The position numbers were made by a program, and so were the translations under genes. DNA of 64,000 nucleotides, from contig NW_020170433.1 in assembly GCF_000524195.1 (NCBI RefSeq), positions 60,125-124,124 of the forward strand, given 5' to 3'. This DNA is from Echinococcus granulosus (Eukaryota; Platyhelminthes; Cestoda; Cyclophyllidea; Taeniidae). Below the pieces are notes generated by a model. That model was not told the DNA's origin and ran no database searches. It was given only the letters and a program-made list of their open reading frames with translations. Shown here piece after piece: positions 42,501 through 51,220 of this stretch (within the stretch, counting starts at the first letter, position 1; each line of letters begins with the position of its first letter).

Positions 42501-45500
42501 GTCAGCTGCACTACCGATTCTCCAATTGCTTTAAGAGTGAATCAAAAATTTCTGCAAAGTGTTTTCCCCTTAACGGAGTTCTTTTTATCGTTGTCAATTC
42601 CTCTTTAGAATTCGCCATGATGTTACTTGTGCCTCTTTTTCAAGTATCCAGTTAAATGAAGGATGAGCACCACATCAAACTAACAGAAGGGCGTGTATAA
42701 AACCTAACGGATGGCAAAGTAGAGATGAAAGAAGTAGTCAAGTAGGAATTGGGGGATTGATTGGTTGAATATAGATGGACAAATATTTAAAGAAAAGATG
42801 AAGTCAGGATAAGTTTGCAAAATGATGGTTGGGCTTGTGAGTAGAATTATGGAGAAATGTTCTCCTGGACGGATGAAGATGTGAATCCAAGGAGTAGGAA
42901 TCTGTTTAGGCTGAAAAAATAAATCGAATTTGAGTTGTCGCGTGAATGAATCCAGGGATTGAAGAATGTCTAGTCTGTTGAATAGATAAACGAGCAGATC
43001 GGAAATCTTTGGATCGAAGGTGATTAAATGATTGAAATAACGGAATAAATGGACCTAGATGGATGTTTTAAAAGTTGAAGGATAAGTGAAGGAGTTGAGG
43101 GTGGATTAATAAATTTTAAGTCACCTAACTGATTTGGTGATTAACCACTGAAGTAGAGCTGGATGGAGTATATCGGAGTTGACAGAAGTATCAGGAAAAG
43201 AAGATCGCCAAGTTGATGAACTAATGGATAAATGGCTTAGTTTGTTTTATGCATTGAGAATGCTCGTATACACACCTAGTTTAATGTGGATTTAGCTGGG
43301 CCTAATTAAGATAGACAGAACTTTTAAGCTACCAAGATAGATTAGCAGATCGTCAAGTAGAGCCGGACGGATGCCAAGTTGAAAGATGGGATGGTAGATA
43401 AAAATGGAAGAAAGCGAAATCGTACAACTTCTCATCTTAACTAATTGTTTGGTTTGGAGAGGTAATTAAGCGCCCCACACATGTGATTCCTTCATTGCAG
43501 ATGTTTCTCAACGACTACGACGACCTCCCACTGGACGCACTGAAGTACCTCACAGGGGAGTGCAACTACGGTGGCAGGGTGACGGATGAAAACGACCGCA
43601 GATGTCTGGTCTCCCTATTGAACATCTTCTACAACCATGATCTTGTGACGCAAGACAACTACAGGTAATGTCTTGTTCCTTTGGCCAATCAGTGACTGGT
43701 GGCGAAGATAGATTATGTCGTTTTTTTTAATGAGTAGGAAATGGATAACACCACACTTCTTATCTTTCCCTTCCTCTATAACGAACTTTCTTTTCGTTTG
43801 TTTTACCCCGAATTATAAAAAGTACCCTTGGTGTTCCCATGGAATACATCATAAATTGTCTCGACGAGTTGATCATTCATTTTGTAACTCAATGTTTCTG
43901 TTATATATGTCTATGCATTACTTGACGACCCACGTCATTTTCTAGTCTCTCACCATCAGGATTGTACACGGTTCCTCCGGAAGGGAACTATGAGAGTTAC
44001 CTGGAATTCATTCGAACTCTTCCGAGTCTGCCGAGTCCTGAAGTGTATGGACTCCACGATAACGCCGACATTACAAAGGACAATCAGGAAACCACTCAGG
44101 CAATTAGAACGCTTTAATAGATTGTTTGAATACTTCTTCGATATTTTAACGCTCGTAACAGAAAAATCAGTGTAAAATTATTGTCACACTACTTGCGTGT
44201 TATGACTGACTCCAAAGCTTACCCTAGGAATCACACACATTTCACTATCTTTTCGTTCTTTAAGGCCAGCGATTCACTTTATCATAGCTTTCATGCAACC
44301 AAATAGGATGTGTTTTCCCATAATCCCAAGTGTCTATTTGAATGCATAAGTACATTCAATGAAGACCTGTTTCCCTGCCCTTGGTTTGTCTTGGTAATTA
44401 TGAAAAATTGTCGCGACTGTGCTGTTAGATCCTGCTCTCCGTATTGTTAGCTCAACGAAGTAGTGGTACTTACACACCAGGTAAAGAATTGGCCAATAAG
44501 CTCTCCTACAGCAATAGATTTATCAATATAGCATCCACTTCGTTGCCAAAAGTTTCTCTCAACAGATTTAAGCAGTAGGATCAAACTCAGCTATCTGCAT
44601 CTAGCTTTTCGACGCCATCTTGCTGACGCTGCCGCGGGAATCAGGCGGTGGCGAGAAGTCCGCGGAGACGACAGTCAGTGATTTGGCATTGGACATCCTG
44701 AACAAGCTGCCAGCTGAGGATTTTGACTTGTACACAGTGATGAAACGCTATCCTGTGGTCTACACGGAGTCCATGAACACTGTGCTGCGGCAGGAGTTGA
44801 TCCGCTTCAATACCCTCACTGCGGTGGTGCGCAGCAGTCTGCAGAGCCTCTTGCGTGCCATTGAGGGCCTCGTGGTGATGTCGGCGGAGTTGGAGGAAGT
44901 GTATGCCTCCATGCTTGTGGGCAAGGTGCCCGCTGTCTGGGCTGCCAAGTCATATCCCTCACTGAAACCCCTTGGGAGCTATGTAGTTGATTTACTAGCA
45001 AGGTTAGCTTAACCAATCACTTAATTAGGTGTGATTTCTCCTTATTTCGAATTGATATTTACAGAAGGTGTTTAATTTGGTTTTAACGCATTCATTGAAG
45101 AAATATGAGTTCGTCTGGACTCGGCGGTAGATGGTCAGTTGGACCCCGTATGTAAAGGTAGTAGGAAGCCATATTATATGACTTTGAGCAATGACAAAGT
45201 GAGTGAGGTTCCAGGTTGGAAAAATTCACTGACGTGAATTAAATTTCACCAACTCGGCCTTTCTACATACTAAAGAATTGTTGAAAGGCTTAAAGATCCA
45301 CTCACCTATTTATCGGATTTAAATTCATTTTCCTTACACGGCATATTTTTCATGCCTTCAAACAACGGAAATAGACTGAACTTCTTCAACGAATGGATCA
45401 CCTTCGACTCACCACCAGTGTTTTGGATCTCGGGCTTCTACTTCACACAGTCCTTCCTTACCGGCGTGCTGCAGAACTTTGCGCGCAAGTACACAATTCC

Positions 45501-46281
45501 CATTGACATGGTCGGCTTCGACTTTGAAATGAAGCGTGTCTACATCACTAGCGTTCTCGAGCCCCCCGCCACCTCGGCCCATGCAGAGGCTGCAGAATCG
45601 AACGAGGAAGCAGCACGCGAGCAGGCACAACCTGATACTACCTTTGGCGTACCACAGCGACGCAACACCTTCCATGGACTGACCAAACCTGATAATGGTG
45701 CTTTTATCACGGGCCTCTTTATGGACGGCGCGAGGTGGGATTCGGAGGCTGGAGTTGTGGTGGAGTCGAAAACGAAGGTCCTCTTTGATGCCATGCCTGT
45801 AGTGAGTTGATATAGTGAGGAATAGTGATGTTGCCCTTAATTTATGATTCCCGTGTCTTTTTGTCATCAATGCAAACACGTCCGAATTTGGATATCGTGG
45901 TGAATTTTCACAGCAGACAACGTGACCTAAAAACCTTTTTAACTTCTCAGATTTTTAAGTAAACCAACACTTCTACTGGAGGTGTTGTTAAAATATTATT
46001 CGTGAGGTTGAAACTCCTGCTGCCAGGTTCCCAATTGATTACCGAAAATGTAATCGTCACAGAATACGTAGAAGTTGTTGCAACTGTTTGACCGTTTGCT
46101 TTGTCGCAGATCTGGTTGGTGCCGAAGCGGCTGGAGAATGTGGTGACGGAGGCGAAGTATTCCTGTCCTGTGTACAAAACATCGGTGCGTCGTGGCATTC
46201 TCTCCACCACTGGACACTCTACCAACTTCGTTCTCTCCATCTTACTACCCACCGATGTGCCGGAGGCCCACTGGATAAATC
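7006..46281 (+). CDS. DNAH3: Axonemal dynein heavy chain 3 (whole gene, 48 placed exons)
   Basis: This is the motor subunit of a single-headed inner-arm ciliary dynein, which uses ATP to slide axonemal doublets. The 48 exons placed, with every splice phase agreeing, encode about 4,079 residues; human DNAH3 has about 4,100. I prefer DNAH3 to its close relatives DNAH7 and DNAH12 because of the N-terminal block [20 protein letters not shown], the segment [19 protein letters not shown], and [20 protein letters not shown], all of which I recall as DNAH3-like. Domain order by residue: stem 1-1150, linker 1150-1310, AAA1 Walker A about 1348, AAA2 about 1630, AAA3 about 2009, AAA4 about 2364, stalk with microtubule-binding tip 2525-2920, AAA5 and AAA6 to about 3500, then the C-terminal domain. 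The first coding exon is not found, and the last few codons fall in the N gap. No frameshift or stop interrupts any exon, so the gene looks intact. Confidence 0.93.
12967..17241 (+). CDS. DNAH3: DNAH3 exons 11-17: stem to linker base
   Basis: Exons: 12967-13145, 14656-14840, 15025-15313, 15396-15657, 15949-16239, 16570-16740, 16979-17241. They cover the dynein heavy chain N-terminal region 2. Marker stretches are [40 protein letters not shown] and [20 protein letters not shown], all nearly invariant in inner-arm dyneins. The product is helical and cytoplasmic and forms the lower stem leading into the linker. The exon 11 to 12 join (AG+T, giving Ser) restores NRSICRRY, as in the vertebrate protein. 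The intron before exon 14656 carries two related hairpins, described separately. Confidence 0.92.
14079..14628. repeat. Pair of related hairpins in DNAH3 intron 11
   Basis: Two palindromic segments share the word GCGTCTACTTAT. At 14079-14108, CTACTTATATCGG pairs with CCGAAATAAGCAG around a four-base loop, with two mismatches. At 14598-14628, CTACTTATTT pairs perfectly with AAATAAGTAG around an 11-base loop. The second hairpin ends 27 bases before exon 12 begins. They could be the ends of a small non-autonomous element of about 550 bases, or a duplicated hairpin. No target-site duplication was verified. Confidence 0.4.
18209..22125 (+). CDS. DNAH3: DNAH3 exons 18-21: linker
   Basis: Exons: 18209-18410, 19374-19505, 19586-19772, 21981-22125. 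The linker spans the AAA ring and delivers the power stroke. Exon 18 starts inside [20 protein letters not shown] and continues [12 protein letters not shown], the most conserved linker block. Exon 20 ends LIVLDVH, and exon 21 resumes ARDVVAELV, so Ala is encoded across the junction (G+CT). Exon 21 ends just before the start of AAA1. The 2.2 kb intron between exons 20 and 21 contains a diverged R1 repeat copy. Confidence 0.93.
20520..21240 (+). repeat. R1 interspersed repeat, diverged copy C
   Basis: Intron 20 of DNAH3 contains words in the same order as the other R1 copies: CAAAGCTGCAG with CTCCAGAAG, then CCAGAAGTG, TTTTGGT, CTCAATTTT, a G-run (near 21016-21035) and GTAGAGTAG (near 21111). 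It matches copy A from about 34900, but with many substitutions. It lacks the highly conserved core found in copies A and B. The boundaries are approximate. Confidence 0.45.
22647..23698 (+). CDS. DNAH3: DNAH3 exons 22-24: AAA1 motor site
   Basis: Exons: 22647-22791, 23186-23503, 23607-23698. AAA1 is the main ATPase site of dynein. Walker A, GPAGTGKT, is at 22756-22779. Walker B lies in [20 protein letters not shown], with the catalytic Glu present, and the sensor stretch [19 protein letters not shown] follows. All key residues are intact, so the motor should be active. Exon 24 encodes [18 protein letters not shown] and ends with two bases of Ser, completed by exon 25. Confidence 0.96.
24109..25205 (+). 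CDS. DNAH3: DNAH3 exon 25: end of AAA1 and AAA2
   Basis: At 1,097 bases this is the largest exon of the gene. It opens with [19 protein letters not shown] and [20 protein letters not shown], the end of AAA1. The AAA2 nucleotide site follows, with Walker A GDPLGGKT at 24509-24532 and, further on, [20 protein letters not shown] as Walker [17 protein letters not shown] is the AAA2 sensor block. The open frame runs on to a stop at about 25271, but the true end is the donor at 25206 (GTAGCT), because GAA+G joins AG+GAA of exon 26 in phase. Confidence 0.95.
25494..27943 (+). CDS. DNAH3: DNAH3 exons 26-30: AAA3
   Basis: Exons: 25494-25934, 26135-26454, 26604-26789, 26938-27120, 27568-27943. AAA3 is the regulatory ATP site that gates release from microtubules. 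Its Walker A (VGYTGTGKS) is interrupted by an intron after the first base of the central Gly codon (25934/26135). Walker B is [10 protein letters not shown], and the sensor region is [40 protein letters not shown] lies in exon 29, and VYRVFYDRL opens exon 30. All the residues expected for nucleotide binding are present. Confidence 0.95.
28284..31555 (+). CDS. DNAH3: DNAH3 exons 31-32: AAA4
   Basis: Exons: 28284-28594 and 31388-31555. Exon 31 starts within the AAA4 Walker [10 protein letters not shown]; the usual family residue before the final Ser is Gln, here His. Again an intron splits the first Gly codon (27943/28284). Further motifs are [20 protein letters not shown] and NIFPADEK. Exon 32 encodes [20 protein letters not shown] followed by CCTIDWFQ, nearly invariant in axonemal dyneins. 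The 2.8 kb intron between them holds nothing I can name. Confidence 0.94.
33187..36931 (+). CDS. DNAH3: DNAH3 exons 33-35: stalk and microtubule-binding domain
   Basis: Exons: 33187-33747, 34011-34421, 36719-36931. Exon 33 opens [11 protein letters not shown], carries [19 protein letters not shown] and then the first stalk helix. It is rich in Ala, Glu and Gln and ends [14 protein letters not shown]. Exon 34 holds the small microtubule-binding tip ([34 protein letters not shown]). Exon 35 is the returning helix, ending [19 protein letters not shown]. The heptad-like charged pattern fits an antiparallel coiled coil. Exon 35 ends at a GC donor (36932). An R1 repeat copy fills much of the 2.3 kb intron before exon 35. 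Confidence 0.94.
34890..35960 (+). repeat. R1 interspersed repeat, copy A
   Basis: This copy lies in DNAH3 intron 34. Positions 35373-35551 match 41078-41256 of copy B with a single mismatch (35505). Flanks on both sides still align but are clearly more diverged. The core includes ATTGG and CCAAT words in opposite orientation (about 35404-35427) and the palindrome GTCTAC-GCGA-GTAGAC at 35536-35551. A G-run follows near 35685-35703, then GTAGAGTAGAC near 35782. No long open frame is shared by the copies, so this is probably a non-autonomous element. I cannot name its family. Confidence 0.65.
36932..37060 (+). other. DNAH3: GC-AG intron (DNAH3 intron 35)
   Basis: Exon 35 reads to KQLK and the next exon begins ERYYNITGD, which is contiguous in the family. 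The only join that keeps the frame is AAG|GCACGT to CAACAG|GAA, so the donor is GC. The nearest GT (36936) would leave one extra base and meet a stop codon in exon 36. Confidence 0.7.
37061..38785 (+). CDS. DNAH3: DNAH3 exons 36-38: AAA5 and start of AAA6
   Basis: Exons: 37061-37349, 37654-38390, 38625-38785. Exon 36 starts [20 protein letters not shown] and ends inside the QG pair of [15 protein letters not shown]. Exon 37 carries [20 protein letters not shown] and [20 protein letters not shown] and ends [14 protein letters not shown]. Exon 38 contains [20 protein letters not shown]5 and AAA6 do not bind nucleotide in dyneins and serve as structural parts of the ring. Confidence 0.94.
39279..42500 (+). 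CDS. DNAH3: DNAH3 exons 39-43: AAA6 and start of C-terminal domain
   Basis: Exons: 39279-39436, 39697-39851, 40394-40808, 41818-41924, 42357-42500. Markers are [20 protein letters not shown] (exon 39), [15 protein letters not shown] (exon 40), [15 protein letters not shown] and [20 protein letters not shown] (exon 41), [17 protein letters not shown] (exon 42) and [20 protein letters not shown] (exon 43). Exon 40 is placed by phase: A at the end of exon 39 plus GT gives Ser. The intron between exons 41 and 42 (40809-41817) is almost filled by an R1 copy. The intron after exon 43 holds the purine-rich tract. Confidence 0.93.
40900..41700 (+). repeat. R1 interspersed repeat, copy B
   Basis: This copy has the same orientation as copy A and lies in DNAH3 intron 41, filling most of it. 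The core 41078-41256 is nearly identical to copy A. The downstream G-run is shorter here, and a segment near 41345 is deleted relative to copy A. The two copies are separate insertions rather than the ends of one element, because six DNAH3 exons lie between them. Confidence 0.65.
42660..43440 (+). repeat. Purine-rich degenerate tetranucleotide tract in DNAH3 intron 43
   Basis: The sense strand is strongly enriched in A and G, with recurring GGAT, GATG, TGAA and GATTG words over nearly 800 bases. It looks like a decayed (GGAT/TGAA)n array. I see no gene in it. Confidence 0.5.
43501..46281 (+). CDS. DNAH3: DNAH3 exons 44-48: C-terminal domain, cut by assembly gap
   Basis: Exons: 43501-43664, 43946-44099, 44605-45002, 45375-45801, 46110-46281. 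They contain [34 protein letters not shown], then [35 protein letters not shown] and [20 protein letters not shown]. Exon 45 ends at a GC donor (44100). Exon 47 carries about 45 extra residues after GFDFEMKR, rich in Ala, Glu and Gln; the human protein passes directly from that point to EDGAYIKG. Exon 48 stops at HWIN plus one base of the expected Arg codon, at the first N. About nine residues and the stop codon are missing. Confidence 0.92.
44100..44604 (+). other. DNAH3: GC-AG intron (DNAH3 intron 45)
   Basis: Exon 45 ends NQETTQ at CAG|GCAATT and exon 46 begins [10 protein letters not shown] after ATCTAG. The vertebrate protein runs NQETNQLFEGVLLTLP without a gap, which fixes the donor as GC. 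No GT occurs nearby that would keep both frame and homology. Confidence 0.8.
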
Positions 46282-46381
46282 NNNNNNNNNNNNNNNNNNN
46301 NNNNNNNNNNNNNNNNNNNNNNNNNNNNNNNNNNNNNNNNNNNNNNNNNNNNNNNNNNNNNNNNNNNNNNNNNNNNNNNNN
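46282..46381. other. Assembly gap of 100 Ns
   Basis: Exactly 100 Ns, a conventional filler for a gap of unknown size. It interrupts the last exon of DNAH3 right after the codons for HWIN. The true distance across it is unknown. Confidence 0.98.
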
Positions 46382-49300
46382 ATCTGCTGTCAATTGATCA
46401 GAGGTCGTAAAGTACTGCCCGTAGTCTCGAAACGTTTTGAAGGGATGAAACGTGGAGGATGAGGTGTTGCAGCAGTTGCAACTCAAATTGAGACAAAATG
46501 CTCTGCAGTTAGCCATTTGAGTGGTATAAACCCCTCAAAGTTGCAAAATGTCTGTCAGTGACAATAGCAGACGTGGTGGCTCCCTTCCTAGATGGACACC
46601 ACAGCAGGCATTTCCGCATTTATTCAACCTCCTTGTGGAATTGCAGCCTGATCCACGCATGGCCTGATGTGCGACGGAATTGCGTAGGGGGCGGGTGAAT
46701 CTTCGTGTTAGCACTGTAAACGCAAAAATGTCATTCACAAGCAGGAATACTGCCCGTTCCCCCAGGGCTTACACACATTGATTAGGTGGAAAGACAGCCG
46801 TCCGATTTTGACCGACACAGCAGGCTGTGGTAGAGTGATTCAAGCGTATTGGCAAATTTATCCACAACGAAGCATTCCAGACACGACTTAAGTGCTATGA
46901 TAGAGACATAAATGCAGTAGGGGCTACGTTAAAATAAAAGCATACTTAAACTTTGCACTCCCTAAAAGTTGTCCTTTTTTGGCCCTGTATAAACCCCCAG
47001 GTCTCAATTTATTCTCTCAACGTAGATATTGGGGATTTTCTATTTATCGTCGCTTTGCTTAGAGAAGTATAAAATTGAGGAAAGATTTATGATGTCGCTG
47101 TAACTCAGACAAGACAACAAATAAGGCATCCAGGCGTAGTTCAAAGATCTGTGTTGGCAGAATTGCACCTTTAATAGTAACAGATTAACCGTCCCATAAC
47201 GTCAGCTACTGAGTTGGAGCTCCTTAAATATGCTTTCAGTATTCACTTTATTAGGGTGGGGATGGCGGTATGGCGGGGATCGGGAGACACCTTGCCCAAA
47301 TTCGACCATCCAAGTTTGATTAAGCTCTTATTCCATTTCTCACCCAATTTCGCTGCATTATAAGTCCTATTTCGTTATTTTTTGCCGGTTATTTTCTTTT
47401 GGAAATATAAAACTATGGAAGGGTTAAGGAGTTGGAACGAAAACGTCAAACAGCGACTGTGTTTGCTTTGCTATCAGATTGTGAGGGGCAAGGGCGGTGG
47501 ATGCGCGTCCTGAAAGAAAATGGATAACCAATTCGCCTTTACATACAGACATTTGATAAGGGCTCCACAAGTGTGACACCAGTTTCAAATTTATCTTAAA
47601 ACTAAAGCACTGAGAAAAGGGGTAACGTGAGCCATTGTGGAATTATTTAAATTCATTTAAAAATTTAATGAAGACCAGGCTGAAGGTATCTTTAATCCCT
47701 TAAGTATCTCTTTCACACTCAGGAAGAAGGAGGATGATTTGAAATTGGAAGGACGAAATTAAGCAAACGTGTGTATCTGCCTAGCTATCCTAGCTCTTAT
47801 ACCTGCAGTCACTTGATTAGATTTGGTGGAGCTGAATACCTGCTTCCACTTTTCTGAAGAGTTTGTAAAGGTCTCAACCTGATCAATGAGGAGATTTCAC
47901 GTTTCGCCACTTTATGCAAGTGTTGCATACCTCTCATCCTGGAATCTAATCAAAATGCATTTTACACCCAATAATGAATGTTATTTATCATGAAATCTCT
48001 CGGAGAAGTCCATTTTTTAGGTGGCAATAGCGGTTACCACTTTAAGTTAGCTGAAAATATGGAAATGGAAGGTCTAAGTAGGCGGAATTTTGCCTTTGAC
48101 GCCAAAATTTCTCCCAGCGGAACTGCATTTTGCTTGGAAAAACCTGCAGTTCAGACCGAAAGCGAAGCTGGATTTACTCAGAATTGAGTAACCAGGTAGG
48201 TAGTCCATCAAGTTGACAAACAAAGTCAAACTTCAAAAGTCTGAAGTCAGGAAGCATTTTAAGTAGGCACGATAGTTTAAACTTCTCCCAAGGCGTGTGG
48301 GAATAAATAAGTGCGTTGTTTTTACTCATCCAAATAATGGAATTTGGTGTCTGTGTAGCATCGCCACGGACAATGCGACCGGACGAACCGGCGACTGCTG
48401 CGAATTCAAAAGTACCAATTCAGTTCTTAAGCTAACGTCAAATCATTTCTCCACAAATACAGGCAAAATACACAGGATTTTTGACATTCCGTTCATTTAA
48501 TAAATTCATCTATTATTTTGGTTAAAGGACAAATTCCCCTCTGAAGTTTGTCAACTTGGGGATTTCAAAAAGATGGTCCGATACACTTGTGTGTAGGTGG
48601 AAGGATCTTCAAACTTCTGTCTGCTTCAAATATGCAATCCAACTACTCAATTGCAATCCTTCAGTTCGACTAAAGGAAAAGCTCATTCATTGGAGGATTT
48701 AACCTCTTCTTGGTTCACACCGAATTACCCAATTGTAAAGTGATACTAAGGTATAAATATAGAAGAAAAACCAAATTATTTGCACCTTTTTTGACTTGGA
48801 AATCAATTGCTGGCTATAACCTCCTCCTGCTGTTTTTTGCTGCATATTATTGAGCCAACTACAGACTAAAACTATCACCCTTCAAAGAAATAGGACAGTT
48901 TGCCTTGATCACTAATGGCTACATCACAACCGGAAGGCAATCGCTACCAACGCTATGATTTTCCTCAGTCGGTTGAGTAAACTCACTCTCGGTATTTACT
49001 TTTTCAAATGATGGCACCTCCACACACGTAGTATCCGCTCTCCTCATAGCTCAAGAAGTATATTGCTAACGACCAAACTGCAATTCAAAGCGCAGCCACT
49101 GTTTCGGTAAATAATTAATTATTTCAGCCTAGACTTCAAATCTGTCGCTCAGTATAACGCACTATGCTAGTTTTGGGTGTATTCTAAACTTCTGACCCCT
49201 CATAGCTCAAAATGCAGAAGAATTTGTTTCCCAAACAAGAAAATAACTTTTAGGAAGGTAAAAATAGTTTTTACCCTTATGTCCATTGGCTGAGTGGTAA

Positions 49301-49548
49301 AGTACATGACACGTTAGCGCAGGTGGCGCGACCAGCGCCTTTGACAGGGAGTGCAACACAAAGTATTGCTATAGAACCAGACATTCTATCCGAAAATCTA
49401 GGTAGTTAAGCAGATGTTTTGTAGACAAATCAAAATTGACCACCAGAAAGCAAATTCAATTAATGGAACATTAAATCAAAATTACGGGCATTAAGATAAG
49501 AGAATGGAGAATAAAAGAGAAGAAATTAAAGAAGAGAAAAAATCACAG
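46382..49548. other. Intergenic region between the 3' ends of DNAH3 and PRKDC
   Basis: No supported gene. A 41-codon plus-strand frame begins at an ATG at 46548 (MSVSDNSRRGG..) but has no homology I know. Frames at 47978-48187 and 48297-48500 are unremarkable. A short GC hairpin (GGCGC..GCGCC) occurs near 49324-49340. The interval should contain the 3' untranslated ends of both convergent genes. Confidence 0.5.
46933..46938 (+). terminator. Candidate poly(A) signal for DNAH3
   Basis: AATAAA is the first canonical signal after the DNAH3 C-terminus, at least 550 bases beyond the gap. It is AT-rich sequence, so chance occurrence is likely. Confidence 0.25.
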
Positions 49549-51220
49549 CTACAAGGCCGCGCCCCAGCCGGAATGCATTCTCGCAAGCAGTTCAGGACAG
49601 GTGCTGAGACAGACCAACCGCCGAACCTGTTCCGGTGGGGGAAGAACCACTGGATCACCAGCACTCGCCACCGTTGTCCTCGCGATCACTTCAAAGTGAG
49701 CGAACCAATCGCATGTGCCAAAACGGCCTCTCAAATCGTCAATCAAGAGCTCAGCTGGACAGTGACCGATCAGCTTGCGGCGGAGTAAGGACAAGCGGCA
49801 GCGTCGGTATTCCTCTTCTGATTGGCCATAGTGTTCACTGTAGACGGACCACTCTGTGGTCGAGTTGTCCTCGATGAATGTCTTTGTGTATGAGGAAGAA
49901 TTAATCGTCATGATTAATGATGACTACGATGAGTAGTATTAGAGAAAAAGGAAGTTAGTTGAGGTGTGGAAAGTAGCCAGATTTCGGCAGCAAATACCAT
50001 AATTAACCAGACCAGCTACCAAAGGTACGTGTTTCAAAACAATGCTAACTACCTGAATGGTCGAGAGAAATAGACTGGAGTGATGGCGGAGAGCAGCGAG
50101 GGTGCGGCAGAGCGTAGCACCAAAGAGACCCGCAGGTCCAGAGGGCTCTAGCAACTCGCGCAAGCTCGCAGTTAGTCGAATGGGCACGTACTCGGGGGTG
50201 GGAAAGCTGAGAGTCACACCGAACGCGAAACCGAAGTCAATGCCCACCAGGCTACCCGTGGATGTGTCCAAAAGGAGGTTGCCCATGTGACGGTCGCCGA
50301 CCCCTACTCGGGAGTGCACAAAAAGTGAGTCAACGGTACTGTAGTTGGTCACGTTGTGTTATGCAAAATAGACAGGAGAAGAGGTCACGCGTAAGTACTG
50401 CCCCCATTCGACCTAATCAAAAGTGGACAAAAAGTGCTGAGCAGCCAAAGCAAACGGTAAAAGACACGCTCTTACCGAGAATGAAGTGGACAGCGCAGAT
50501 GGTAGCATGGCTAGTGATGAGACGGTGGCGCAGGGCATCAAAATGCTCCGCCGAGGTGGCCACCGAATTACGGAGACCGCGGCGCAGAAGACGTAGCGAG
50601 AAAACGAAATCCTCAAGCTCGGTGAATTGCGAGACCATCGACGCCGCTGTGGCTTCAGATCCCCAGAAAAAGTCACCGGCGTGGCTAGCAAACTTCGCTG
50701 CCAGCGCGTCGCTCTCGGCCCTAGAATAAAAACAAACAGGAAAATCTCTTTTTTTGGCATCTCAAGTTGCAACTAGTTTAGGGATGATGCAAAGAGCGGT
50801 GATACAGGTAGCACAGTTCTTCATACCGTATGACATGAAAAATTAATTGTGCAAATTTTGTTTCTCATTGCCACAGACGTCGTCCCAGTTAAATAGCTCA
50901 ACTTACAAGTAGCGCTCAGTCTCCCGCACAGTCATGGCGTTCATAGCAAAGGCGAGGAGGGTGGTGGTGCTGTCCAACCACCGAATCAGGCCACGTGTAG
51001 AGCTTACCGGCACTACCGCATAGGTGCGGAGGGGCTCAGCAGAGGCACTGGTGGAGGTGGTTGCGGTAGCGGAAGCAATGGCATAGTTTGCGAAACCGAG
51101 AAGACGCTGAATACTCGTGTCCTGACGCAGGTCCTCACCCCCTTTGACCAGCCAACCACGCCAGTGACCATCGTTGCCCAGAAGACGCACCAGTTTGGGT
51201 CGTCGTAGACTAGCCAGGCA
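49549..51220 (-). CDS. PRKDC: PRKDC kinase domain and FATC (last four exons)
   Basis: Exons, in transcript order: 51220-50907, 50720-50476, 50303-50053, 49881-49549 (stop codon at the low end). The first encodes LASLRRPK and LVKGGEDLRQD, with the ATP-binding Lys. The second ends TSHATICAVHFILG. The third carries the catalytic loop GVGDRHMGNL and the metal-binding GIDFGFAFG. The last is FATC, with LLRRKLIGHCPAELLIDDL and a terminal GWGAAL. The vertebrate C-terminus ends WEPWM, so one Trp is kept and the final residues differ. Catalytic Asp and Asn residues are all present, so an active kinase is expected. Phases 2/1, 1/2 and 0/0 agree at the three junctions. Confidence 0.95.

Larger units (their letters stand above)
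7590..43500. other. DNAH3: DNAH3 introns longer than 300 bases with no recognised content
   Basis: Introns at 7590-8810, 8923-9819, 11122-11581, 11825-12449, 12522-12966, 16240-16569, 17242-18208, 18411-19373, 22126-22646, 22792-23185, 23699-24108, 27121-27567, 27944-28283, 28595-31387, 31556-33186, 38786-39278, 39852-40393 and 41925-42356 are AT-rich. I found no gene, RNA or clear repeat in them. A GC-rich patch at about 32340-32560 stands out in base composition but could not be assigned. Introns with definable content are listed separately. Confidence 0.45.

Noticed and set aside
46548..46673. Small plus-strand ORF MSVSDNSRRGG.. after DNAH3
   Set aside because: Only 41 codons, no homology known to me, and no supporting signals.
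49282..49352. tRNA-like or SINE-like segment (TGGCTGAGTGGT resembles an A box)
   Set aside because: No B box or T-loop, no acceptor-stem pairing; only a short GC hairpin follows.
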